Shown: piece after piece, positions 36,902 to 44,760 of the stretch
How positions within the stretch are numbered: position 1 is the first letter of the stretch
Layout: each line of letters begins with the position of its first letter
NCBI GenBank assembly: GCA_964462035.1
Contig: CAYXAP010000044.1
Span: forward strand, 1 to 64,000
Length of the DNA: 64,000 nt
DNA from: UBA1660 sp964462035
GTDB taxonomy: Bacteria; Myxococcota_A; Polyangia; Polyangiales; Houyiibacteriaceae
Direction of reading: 5' to 3'
The notes under the pieces: model-generated
Told to the model about the DNA's origin: nothing
What the model saw: the letters and a program-made list of their open reading frames with translations, nothing else
Database searches by the model: none
Position numbers and translations under genes: made by a program

Positions 36902-38062
36902 GTGAAACCCGCTCAGCGGCTCTGGCTTTCCCGGCTCCTGGCGGGGGTGGCCCTGCTGGCTCTGGGGTTGGCCGTCCCGGTTCATGGCCAACGGGCGCCC
37001 GGGGACGGGGTGCGGGTCCGGATCACCGCCGGTGGGGACTTGCTCCTCCACATCAAGGTCGTGGCCGCCGCCGAGCACCACGGCTGGGCCCGGACGGTCG
37101 AGGAGCTGGCGCCCTTGATTCGCCCGGACGAGATTGCCTTCGCCAACCTGGAGACCCCGTTGGTGAACGACGTCAACGAGGTCGTCACCGGGTCGCCCCC
37201 GGTGCTGGGCGCCCCCAGCGAGGCGGCGCAGGCGCTCGCGGACGCGGGCTTCGACCTGATGGGCTGCGCCAACAACCACGCCTACGATCAGCGGGCGATC
37301 GGGCTGGCGCGAACCATCGAGGCCGTGCGGACGGCAGGTATGAAGTGCGTGGGTGCCGCGACCACCGTCGACGACGCTTACGAGCCCACGGTGGTCGTGA
37401 AGAACGGCAAGCGCATCGCGTTCATCGGTGTCAGCCAGCGCCTGAACCGTGGGCCGGGTTCCCCCGAGCCGGAGGCCTTCGTGGCGCGCATGGAAGAGGA
37501 CGAGCGGGTCCTGCGGACCATCGCCCAGGCGCGGGAGACGGCCGACCTCGTGGTGGTCGCCGTCCACTGGAGCCACGACTTCCACGACCATCCCTCGTGG
37601 TCCCAGCGCCGCCGGGCCCAGCGCTGGGTGGAGGCGGGCGTCGACCTGATCCTGGGCACCGGTCCACACGTCTTGCAGACCGTGTCCCGAGCGGAGAGCG
37701 CTCGTGGCGACGCGGTCGTGGCCTATTCGTTGGGGAACCTCCTCTCCAATCAGGGTCAGCGGTGGGAGCCGCGCCGGAGCCTCAGCCCCGACGCGCACCC
37801 CGCCGTTCGGCTGCCGGAGACTCGTGACGGAGCCCTGCTTCGCGTGAGCTTCAGCTGGCGCGAGGGGAAGCTCGTCGCTGCCCCCTTGCAGGCGGTGCCG
37901 CTCTGGACCGAGAACAACTTCTGGACGTGGTGGTTCGACCGCGATCAGCCTCACGACATCCGTGTTCGGGCGCTGGCGGCGGTCGACCCGACGGTCCGGG
38001 CGGCGCGGGTCGGCCCGATCCAGGAGGCGCTCGGGGGCGCCGTGACCCTCGTGGACCCATGA
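36902..38062 (+). CDS. CapA-family (poly-gamma-glutamate synthesis-like) phosphoesterase
   Basis: Protein of 386 aa. The GTG was chosen for its GGAG at a 6-nt spacing; an in-frame GTG six codons upstream is possible. A signal peptide ends near VHGQ. The CapA metallophosphatase motifs follow: ITAGGDLLLH, FANLETPLV, GCANNHAYD, VVAVHWSHDF, LGTGPHVLQ and YSLGNLLSNQ. The family includes PgsA/CapA used in poly-gamma-glutamate capsule formation, but many members act elsewhere. No pgsB/pgsC partner is nearby, so its role is open. Confidence 0.88.
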   Translation: MKPAQRLWLSRLLAGVALLALGLAVPVHGQRAPGDGVRVRITAGGDLLLHIKVVAAAEHHGWARTVEELAPLIRPDEIAFANLETPLVNDVNEVVTGSPPVLGAPSEAAQALADAGFDLMGCANNHAYDQRAIGLARTIEAVRTAGMKCVGAATTVDDAYEPTVVVKNGKRIAFIGVSQRLNRGPGSPEPEAFVARMEEDERVLRTIAQARETADLVVVAVHWSHDFHDHPSWSQRRRAQRWVEAGVDLILGTGPHVLQTVSRAESARGDAVVAYSLGNLLSNQGQRWEPRRSLSPDAHPAVRLPETRDGALLRVSFSWREGKLVAAPLQAVPLWTENNFWTWWFDRDQPHDIRVRALAAVDPTVRAARVGPIQEALGGAVTLVDP

Positions 38063-38103
38063 GCGTAACGGCGCTCGGGTACCGCCATCGCTACACTCTG
38101 CCC

Positions 38104-38877
38104 ATGCGCCTGCTCGCGATCGCCGTTTCCCTCCTCGTCCCCACGGTTGCCAGCGCTCACCTCGATCTCCTGGATCCGCCTGCCCGCTACGACCGGCGCG
38201 AGCTCAAGGACGGCCCCTGCGGGATCATGGGCGGCGCCCAGGGCGAGCCAGTCGCGGTCTACGAGCCGGGTCAGACGATCACGATCACGATCGAGGAGTA
38301 CATCGACCACCCCTCGCACTACCGCGTCGCGTTCGACGACGAGGGGGATGACGACTACCGAGACCCGATCTGCACCGACTACTGCGAGAGCGGCCCCGAG
38401 ACGCCGGTCTTCGCTCCGAGCGAGGGTGGCGTCATCCTGGCCGACCTCATCCCGGATTCGCCGGAGGTGGTGCAGTCCTTCGAGGTCACGCTGCCCGACG
38501 TGGAGTGCGAGCGCTGCACGCTGCAGGTGATCCAGGTGATGTACGACAAGAAGCCGATCACCTCGGGCGGCAACGACATCTACTACCACTGCGCGGACAT
38601 CGTGATGGTCCGTGACTCGGAGACGATGGACCTCGGCGTCGTGGACTCCCGGCCCGACCTGGGCACCCGCCCCGACGGCGGTCCACTGCCGGAGCCCGAC
38701 CCCGACGCCGGGATCGCCACCGAGCCCGACGACGACGGCGGATGCAGCGCGGCGGGCAGCGGTGGCGCGCCCTGGCTGCTCTTCGTGCTCAGCCTCGCAG
38801 CGCTTCGACGACGCGGAGGAAGTTCCCGCCGAGGACCTTCTGGATCCGCTCGGTGGAGTGACCGCGGTCGAGCATGA
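38104..38877 (+). CDS. Secreted copper-monooxygenase-like protein with MYXO-CTERM-like anchor
   Basis: Protein of 257 aa. The signal peptide is predicted to be cut before H19 (SAHLDLLDPPARY), giving an N-terminal His as in lytic polysaccharide monooxygenases; H69 or H72 could be the second ligand of a His brace. It resembles the group annotated as SCE4755-family monooxygenase-like proteins, as far as I recall. After an Asp/Pro/Gly-rich spacer comes a MYXO-CTERM-like end: GGC (C214), a hydrophobic helix (223-234) and RRR (235-237). The frame runs 20 residues past the arginines and overlaps the opposing dipeptidase gene by 89 bp. Confidence 0.75.
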   Translation: MRLLAIAVSLLVPTVASAHLDLLDPPARYDRRELKDGPCGIMGGAQGEPVAVYEPGQTITITIEEYIDHPSHYRVAFDDEGDDDYRDPICTDYCESGPETPVFAPSEGGVILADLIPDSPEVVQSFEVTLPDVECERCTLQVIQVMYDKKPITSGGNDIYYHCADIVMVRDSETMDLGVVDSRPDLGTRPDGGPLPEPDPDAGIATEPDDDGGCSAAGSGGAPWLLFVLSLAALRRRGGSSRRGPSGSARWSDRGRA

Positions 38878-39886
38878 TCTGCACGAGCTTGGGCATCTCG
38901 AAGAGCGTCGGGAGCTCTGGCGGCGGGCTGATCGCACCATCGTAGTCGGTCCCGATCGACACGAAGTCATCACCGGCCACGGCGATGACGTGCTCGATGT
39001 GGTCGACGATGGTTCCGGTGCTCACCTGGCGCCGGGGACCGAGGAACTCGGTGTGGAACATGATGCCGACCGTGCCGCCGGTGTCGGCGACGGCCTTGAT
39101 CTGCTCGTCGTTGATGTTGCGCCAGACGTCGTACACGCCGGAGATGCCGGTGTGTGTGACCATCAGGGGCTGCGACTTGTCGTGGACGGCGACGGCGTCG
39201 AAGAACGCTCGCCGACCGATGTGCGCGAGGTCGACGAAGATCTTCTTCTCGTTGAGTCGGCGCACGTACTCGCGCCCTTCGTCGGTCAACCCCGAGACCC
39301 GTGGGTGCAGGTAGCGCCCGGTCGGTGAGTTGGTCTCGCCGAGGGTGGAGCTGGTGAGGTGCACCACCGTGACTCGGAGGATGTCGCAGGTCGCGCCCAC
39401 GCCGGGGATCCGGTCGAGGTCGGCGAGATCGTGCGAGAGGCAGTTGCCGCCCTGGATGCCGAGAAAGGCTCCGTGCTTGCCCGCCGCGCGAGCGGCGTCG
39501 TACTCGGCGCGGCTCCGAACCAGCGCGAACTGCTCGGGGACCTCGGCGAAGATGGCCTTGATGCGTTCGTAGTTCTCGAAGAACGCATTGCGGCGCATCC
39601 GTGGCGGCTTGAAGGGGTTGGTGGTGATGATCCACGTGGCCCCGGTCAGCCCCGCCTCGAGAATGCGCGGGAAGTCCGTGTGACCGTAGAAGTGGCGCCC
39701 GAAGAGGCCGAGGCCGTGCTTGCGGCGCAGGTCGTAGCCGAAGACCCGGGTCCAGATGAACGTGTCGACGTGGAGATCGATCACGTCCGAGGACGCGTAG
39801 AGCTCGATCGCCTCGCGGGAGACACCGAGGGCCTTCGCCCAGCCGGGAACGTCGATCGACCAGTCGCGATGTGCCACGAGAGTCAC
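38789..39886 (-). CDS. Membrane dipeptidase (M19, renal dipeptidase family)
   Basis: Protein of 365 aa, no signal peptide. M19 landmarks: IDLHVDT (H39, D41), VDLAH (H222), VTHTG (H245) and GTDYDG near residue 310. The glutamate that bridges the two zinc ions in human dipeptidase (GVEGG) is Gln here (LGIQGG, Q145). This could weaken or change metal binding. The family hydrolyses dipeptides, including some D-amino acid substrates. Its 3' end lies within the end of the opposing monooxygenase-like gene. Confidence 0.88.
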   Translation of the reverse strand: MTLVAHRDWSIDVPGWAKALGVSREAIELYASSDVIDLHVDTFIWTRVFGYDLRRKHGLGLFGRHFYGHTDFPRILEAGLTGATWIITTNPFKPPRMRRNAFFENYERIKAIFAEVPEQFALVRSRAEYDAARAAGKHGAFLGIQGGNCLSHDLADLDRIPGVGATCDILRVTVVHLTSSTLGETNSPTGRYLHPRVSGLTDEGREYVRRLNEKKIFVDLAHIGRRAFFDAVAVHDKSQPLMVTHTGISGVYDVWRNINDEQIKAVADTGGTVGIMFHTEFLGPRRQVSTGTIVDHIEHVIAVAGDDFVSIGTDYDGAISPPPELPTLFEMPKLVQIMLDRGHSTERIQKVLGGNFLRVVEALRG

Positions 39887-39995
39887 GGGTAGCGAGTACC
39901 AGGCTGGCCCGAAAAAATCACCACACGAGCTCGACGGTGGACGCGCGAAGCAAGGCCGCAGCGAGCCCTCCGTGCGAGACCTTCAGCCCCGAACA

Positions 39996-41827
39996 TCAAA
40001 GTCGCTCGATGCGCGAGCGCAGCGACTGCACGCGGCGGCGAAGCGCGGGCCTGAGCGCCTGGGCTTCGAGCGACTCGAGCCCGGCGGCGGCGTCTCGGCC
40101 CCAGTAGCGCCGGAGCAGTGGCCAGGCCATCGCCATCACCGGCTCGCTGCCGTTGACGTAGGCGTCGATCAGGTGACCCAGGATCAGCGGGTCGCTCTTC
40201 GCCCCTTCGGCGTCGACGCCCAGCGCTTCCTCGTACGACTCCACCACCGCCCGGTGCCAGCCGCGAGCAGCGTAGGCGCGCGCGAGAACCAGGTGGCCGC
40301 GCACGTCGCCGGTGTTGCGGGCGATCCAGCCATAGATGCGGCGGAAGTCTTCCTGCTCGTACTCGTCGCCACGCTCGGCGATGCGGGCGAGCTCCTCGAC
40401 GAGCTCGGGATCGTTCACGCCGACGAGGGGCCCGGAGGCGCCGAGCGAGCCGAGGGTATCTGGTTCGGTGTCCGAGTCCGAATCGCTGTCGGTGTCGGTG
40501 TCGGTGTCCGAATCGCCGTCGGAGTCGGTGTCTGGTTCGGAATCGGAGTCCGACTCGCCGTCGGAGTCGGAGTCCGACTCGCCGTCGGCGTCGGTGTCTG
40601 GTTCGGAGTGCGAGTCCGACGAGCCGGTCCCGAAGGCGACGTATGCGCCGGCTCCGATGCCGAGAAGCGCGATCAACGCGATCACCCACTTGCCCGCACC
40701 ACCCCCGCTGCTGGGCGCGGGCGGCTCGCTCTTCGGCGCCACCTTCGCGGGCGGCTCGCTCTTCGGCGCCNNNNNNNNNNNNNNNNNNNNNNNNNNNNNN
40801 NNNNNNNNNNNNNNNNNNNNNNNNNNNNNNNNNNNNNNNNNNNNNNNNNNNNNNNNNNNNNNNNNNNNNNCGCCACCTTCGCGGGCGGCTCGCTCTTCGG
40901 CGCCACCTTCGCGGGCGGCTCGCTCTTCGGCGCCACCTTCGCGGGCGGCTCGCTCCTCGGTGGTTCGACGACCGCCGGCTCGCTCTGCTTCGCCGGGGGG
41001 AGGGTCGACGGGTTCGCCACGCCGCCGTCCGCGAGCATGCCGCGGAGATCCGTCGCCGTGGGTCGGTCCCGGCCCTCCTCGGCCATCGCTCGCTGGATGA
41101 CCGTCGCCAGCTCGGGGTTCGCTTCGAGCGCTCCGAGCGCGGCTTCGTCCAGATCGCCGCCGGGCGCGACACCCGTGAGCAAACGGTGGAGGAGGGCGCC
41201 TACCGAATAGATGTCGGACGCGGGTCCAGGGGCGTTCGGCCCGGCCAGCCGGTTCTGCAAGACCTCCGGAGCGAGGTAGCGGCGCGCATTCCGACCAGAG
41301 CCTCGACCGGTCGGGCCGGTCACGTCGGGTCCGACTCGTCGCAGCAGAGGCGCGATGCCCAGACCGAGCAGACGGATGCCATCGGGCTGCAGCAGCACGT
41401 TGTTCGGGGTCAGGTCGCCGTGGTGGAGCTCGATGGCATGGACCGCCTCGAGGGCGCCCAGGATCTGGTCGATCATCTCGACCGCGCCCTCGACGGGCAT
41501 GGCGCCATCGAGCATGTCCGCCATCAGCACGCCCTCTTCCCGCTCCCACGCGACGAAGGGCACGCCGCGCTGGACCCCGAGGTCGTGGATCGGCGGCGCG
41601 GGGAGCTGGCTCTGGGCCTTCAGTCGTTCGAAGGTGCGGTGGAAGAGCCGGCTCTGCTCGGGGCTCGACTCGCAGTCGAGGGGGAGCACCGCCACCGCGA
41701 GATCGCGATGCATCAACCCCTTGGCGGCATACACCAGCGCCAGCCCGTTCCAGGGGAGGCTCTCGCGGATCTCGAAGCGTCCGGCGAAGAGCCGAGCGAT
41801 GGTCTCCTGCTTTTCGTCCGCGCTCAC
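39996..41827 (-). CDS. Membrane pseudokinase, interrupted by an assembly gap
   Basis: One gene split by 100 N; the reading frame differs on the two sides only because the gap length is arbitrary. The N-terminal half (about 15-245) is kinase-like, with HHGDLTPNNVLL (HGD 136-138) and LAPEVL (186-188). The Gly loop is lost, the VAVK lysine is Leu48 and DFG is replaced by LGLG (154-157), so it should be inactive. A tandem repeat APKSEPPAKV leads to a membrane helix (WVIALIALLGIGAGAYVAF), a Ser-Asp repeat and a helical periplasmic domain of about 150 residues. GTG 41827 is the likely start. Confidence 0.78.
40717..40960. repeat. 30-bp tandem repeat around the assembly gap
   Basis: Unit GCGGGCGGCTCGCTCTTCGG plus CGCCACCTTC, encoding APKSEPPAKV on the minus strand. 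Nearly two copies precede the gap and about three follow. The near-identity of the copies explains why the assembly broke here. Confidence 0.9.
40771..40870. other. Assembly gap (100 N)
   Basis: A run of exactly 100 N, a conventional placeholder. Both flanks end inside the same 30-bp repeat and share CGCC, so the true missing length should be a multiple of 30 minus 4. This also restores the reading frame. Confidence 0.97.
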
Positions 41828-41950
41828 GGCTGCGGAGCATACCTCCCCCGGCGTTGGGACGGAGAGCCCCAATTCAGGGATGCTCTCCGAGATGCGAGTA
41901 ATGAAATCATTGGGTTTTTGTCCGGATAATGCTCGATCAGACAAAGGTTG

Positions 41951-41979
41951 TTGACACGAATATCGTGTGACTCAAGAAT
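41951..41979 (+). promoter_or_regulatory. Sigma-70-type promoter of the MarR/ECF-sigma operon
   Basis: TTGACA (perfect -35) is followed after exactly 17 bp by AAGAAT (4 of 6 matches to the -10). The surrounding 80 bp is clearly AT-richer than the window. Transcription would begin around 41986-41988, directly at a GTG codon of the MarR gene, so a leaderless or nearly leaderless message is possible. Confidence 0.6.
41954..41968. promoter_or_regulatory. Palindromic operator candidate ACACGA-ATA-TCGTGT
   Basis: A perfect 6+6 bp inverted repeat with a 3-bp spacer. It overlaps the -35 element and lies within the promoter spacer, just upstream of a marR-family gene. MarR dimers typically bind such palindromes and repress their own operons. 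Confidence 0.6.
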
Positions 41980-41987
41980 TGGGGCCC

Positions 41988-42485
41988 GTGACGCAGCCAC
42001 TGGAACGAGTCCTCCCCGAGCCCCCCGAGAACGCCTCCGAGCGGCAACGACCTCCTGCGCTCCTCGCCTATCTCGAGCTCCTTCGCTCCCATGAGGCGCT
42101 CTCCTCGGAGATCGCCCACTTCTTCGGCGAGCGAGGCATCACCTCTCAGCAGTTCAACGTTCTCCGCATCCTCGCGGACGACATGGAAGGCGTCGGGCTC
42201 CGGTGCTCGGGCATCTCGGAGCGGTTGGTCAACCGAGTCCCGGACATCACGCGCTTGCTCGATCGCCTCGAGCGCGCGGGTCTGGTCGCACGCCACCGTG
42301 ACGCGCGCGACCGTCGTGTCGTGCGTGCCTCGTTGACCGCCGAGGGCCGCGCGCTCGTCGAGCGCATCCAGGGACCGCTCGAGGACGTCTTCCGGCGGCT
42401 CTTCGATCACCTCGACGAGGGCGAGCTCGACCAGCTCTCCTTCCTCTTGAAGAAGGCGCGCCGCGCCGAAGGAACCTCCCGATGA
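41988..42485 (+). CDS. MarR-family transcriptional regulator
   Basis: Protein of 165 aa. The core is MarR-like: a dimerisation helix (LLAYLELLRSHEALSSEI), the winged helix with GITSQQFNVLRILAD, ISERLVNRVPDITRLLDRLERAGLV and the wing RDARDRRVVRASLTAEG. It should bind DNA as a dimer and respond to a small ligand. The upstream in-frame GTG at 41967 is an alternative start but would lie in the operator. The stop overlaps the sigma-factor ATG (ATGA), so both are made together. Confidence 0.88.
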   Translation: MTQPLERVLPEPPENASERQRPPALLAYLELLRSHEALSSEIAHFFGERGITSQQFNVLRILADDMEGVGLRCSGISERLVNRVPDITRLLDRLERAGLVARHRDARDRRVVRASLTAEGRALVERIQGPLEDVFRRLFDHLDEGELDQLSFLLKKARRAEGTSR

Positions 42486-43000
42486 GCTCCCGTTCGAACA
42501 CCACGCGGATCGACGAAGCCACCATCCGAGAGCTGGAGCCGACGCTGGTCGGTTACGCACGCCGACGCGTCGGCAGCGCCGACGTCGCCGCGGACCTGGT
42601 CCAGGACACCTGGATGGCCGCGCTCCGGAACATCGACAGCTTCGCCGGTCGTTCCAGCCTCCGGACCTGGTTGGTCAGCATCCTGCGGCGGAAGATCGTG
42701 GACCTCTACCGCCGGGACCGGAACAACGTCTCGTTCCTGGAAGAGCACCACGGCGACAGCTGGATCCCCAGGCTCGACGGACGCATCGACGACGAAGCCG
42801 CGGTCCAGGAGGTCGGCAAGGCCCTCGAGCACCTGCCGGACAAGGAGCGCGAGGCGATCACCTACATCGACGTCCTGGACCTCGAGCGTGAGGAAGCGGC
42901 GTCGAAGATGAGCGTCACCCGAAACCACCTCCGCGTGCTGCTGCACCGTGGCCGTCTCAAGCTCCGCGCGACCCTCGAGTCACGCGACCTCGCCGCCTAG
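42482..43000 (+). CDS. ECF-type RNA polymerase sigma factor
   Basis: Protein of 172 aa. Region 2 includes LVGYARRRVGSADVAADLVQ and LRTWLVSILRRKIVDLYRR, and region 4 includes LPDKEREAITYIDVLDLERE with the helix-turn-helix VTRNHLRVLLHRGRLKLR. It lacks extra C-terminal domains. No anti-sigma gene follows; instead the sigma gene is co-translated with a MarR regulator, so control may be at the transcriptional level. Targets are unknown. Confidence 0.9.
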   Translation: MSSRSNTTRIDEATIRELEPTLVGYARRRVGSADVAADLVQDTWMAALRNIDSFAGRSSLRTWLVSILRRKIVDLYRRDRNNVSFLEEHHGDSWIPRLDGRIDDEAAVQEVGKALEHLPDKEREAITYIDVLDLEREEAASKMSVTRNHLRVLLHRGRLKLRATLESRDLAA

Positions 43001-43081
43001 AGCGGCCATCCGTTTGAAAGCACCGCCACGACCGCGACTTGCGGCACCCGCTCGGCTTACCTCCAAACGGATTGCCGCTCT
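42999..43081. repeat. 18-bp inverted repeat between convergent genes
   Basis: Arms 42999-43016 and 43064-43081 (AGAGCGGCCATCCGTTTG and the complement of AGAGCGGCAATCCGTTTG) match at 17 of 18 positions and enclose 47 nt that could fold further. The element fills the gap between the sigma gene stop and the end of the next gene. A long bidirectional terminator or a miniature mobile element are both possible. Confidence 0.75.
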
Positions 43082-43088
43082 GGCTCGC

Positions 43089-43952
43089 TCAGATCAGGGG
43101 CGTGGTGGGAGCGATGGTGGTGACGCCGGCGCCGTAGAAGAGGTCGGCCCCCGTGTCGCTCTCGGCGAGCGTGGCGTCACCGGTGTCGATGTCGATCGCC
43201 AGCAGTCGACCGAGGCTGTCGAACGCGTAGAGCTGGTTTCGCCAATACGCGAGCCCGAAGAGGCGTGAGCTTCCGGTCGGGCCGATGGGCGTGATGGCGC
43301 CCGTCATCGGATCGAGACGCACCAGCCAGTCGCTGTCCAGGTCGTCGCGGAACGCGGTCACGAACGTGCCTGCTCCTTCGACCGAGACGATGTCCCCACT
43401 CGAACCGTAGCCATCGGCGAAGGTGCCGATGGCTGTCGCGGCCCCCGAGCTTCGGTCGATCCGATAGGTGTCGCCCTCCGCCGTCGCCGCGATCAGCACT
43501 TCGGCGCCTGGGTCGAGCACGCCCGGCGGAACGAAGGTCAATGCGTTGAACCGAACGTCGCTGCTGACGTCGAGGGGACCGATGAGGGTCGTCGCCGCGG
43601 TCTCGGGATCGACCGCGTAGAGGTTGTCGAAGCTGCACGTGACGAGGTTGCCGTCTCGGTCCACTGCGAGGTCGGTCATGTCCTCGGCTGGCTCACCGCC
43701 CGAGAGCAGGAACGAGCCCACGAGCGTGACCGTGTTCTCCCGGGGGTCGAAGGCGTAGAGCTCACGCGGCGAGTGCGCCCAGACGATCACGTCGTCGACC
43801 TGGTCACCGAGGTCGGGTGGAGGCCCGAAGTCCCTCGCGGCCGCCATGTCGGTGGTTCCCGCGTCTCTTGCGTCCGGGAGCGCGCGACGGGGTTCGTCAC
43901 CACAAGCGGAAGCGAGGAGAGACAGCGCGAGAGTCCATCGGAGCGTGGTCAC
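43089..43952 (-). CDS. Beta-propeller-like lipoprotein
   Basis: Protein of 287 aa. The GTG chosen gives a standard signal with lipobox ASAC (C17); GTGs 15-18 bp upstream are alternatives. A DFG/DLG-rich spacer precedes repeated blade-like units: LYAFDPRENTVTLVG, LYAVDPETAATTLIG, TYRIDRSSGAATAIG, LVRLDPMTGAITPIG and LLAIDIDTGDATL. This fits a five- or six-bladed propeller. It is probably at the cell surface; the ligand is unknown. Confidence 0.75.
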   Translation of the reverse strand: MTTLRWTLALSLLASACGDEPRRALPDARDAGTTDMAAARDFGPPPDLGDQVDDVIVWAHSPRELYAFDPRENTVTLVGSFLLSGGEPAEDMTDLAVDRDGNLVTCSFDNLYAVDPETAATTLIGPLDVSSDVRFNALTFVPPGVLDPGAEVLIAATAEGDTYRIDRSSGAATAIGTFADGYGSSGDIVSVEGAGTFVTAFRDDLDSDWLVRLDPMTGAITPIGPTGSSRLFGLAYWRNQLYAFDSLGRLLAIDIDTGDATLAESDTGADLFYGAGVTTIAPTTPLI

Positions 43953-44069
43953 GAGCGGACCATGCACCACGACGGCTTTCAGCCGATTCCGCAATGACCA
44001 CGGACCGTTGAGTGAGTCGCGCTCACTCTGCGGCGGGCTCGTCACAGGGCTCGGGTAGGGTCCCCGGCC

Positions 44070-44696
44070 ATGAGCGATGATGGCCTGGTCCGCGGCGATG
44101 ACGGCAAGACTCGGTGCTGGTGGCCCGGCACCCACGAGGACTATGTCCGCTACCACGACGAGGAGTGGGGGACGCCGATGGCGGACGACCACCGCCTCTT
44201 CGAGAAGATCTGCCTCGAAGGCTTCCAGTCGGGTCTGAGCTGGCTGACGATCCTCCGGAAGCGCGACCGTTTCCGGGAGGTCTTCCACGGCTTCGACTTC
44301 GAGCGCGTCGCTCGCATGGGGAAGCGCGACGTCGACCGGCTCGTCGAGGATGCGGGCATCATCCGCCACCGCGGCAAGATCGAGTCGGTGCTCAACAACG
44401 CGAAGCGAGCCGTCGAGCTCGCGGAAGCCGAGGGGTCGCTGGCCGCCTGGTTCTGGCGCCACGAGCCCCCGAAGAGCGCTCGCCCGAAGAAGGTGGTCAA
44501 GGGGGCCATCCCGGCGAAGACCGAGACCTCGACGGTGGTGTCGAAGGCGCTCAAGAAGCAGGGCTGGAGCTACGTCGGTCCGACCACCGTCTACGCTTTC
44601 ATGCAGGCGATGGGTCTCGTGAACGACCACCTCCACGGCTGTTTTGCCCGAAAAAGGGTGGAGAGAGAGCGAAAGGCCTTCGAGCGACCGACCTGA
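44070..44696 (+). CDS. tag: DNA-3-methyladenine glycosylase I
   Basis: Protein of 208 aa that removes 3-methyladenine from alkylated DNA. Family features: TRCWWPGTHEDYVRYHDEEW at the start (zinc-binding Cys and the base pocket), FEKICLEGFQSGLSWLTIL, the helix-hairpin-helix-like central part and the C-terminal VGPTTVYAFMQAMGLVNDH with HxxxC (HLHGC) completing the zinc site. Length is close to the E. coli enzyme (187 aa), with a short basic extension. No adaptive-response genes are adjacent. Confidence 0.95.
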   Translation: MSDDGLVRGDDGKTRCWWPGTHEDYVRYHDEEWGTPMADDHRLFEKICLEGFQSGLSWLTILRKRDRFREVFHGFDFERVARMGKRDVDRLVEDAGIIRHRGKIESVLNNAKRAVELAEAEGSLAAWFWRHEPPKSARPKKVVKGAIPAKTETSTVVSKALKKQGWSYVGPTTVYAFMQAMGLVNDHLHGCFARKRVERERKAFERPT

Positions 44697-44760
44697 GCAT
44701 CCACTGAGCCGTCATTCATTTTGGGGTGCGTCGATGACGTGGGCCGGGTAGAACGGACTC

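Noticed and set aside
40717..40960. CRISPR-like array around the N gap
   Set aside because: The 30-bp units are directly tandem with no spacers, lie inside a coding frame and encode APKSEPPAKV.
39996..41827. Frameshifted pseudogene reading for the kinase-like gene
   Set aside because: The frame change coincides with the arbitrary 100-N gap; a gap of 30n-4 bp restores one continuous frame.
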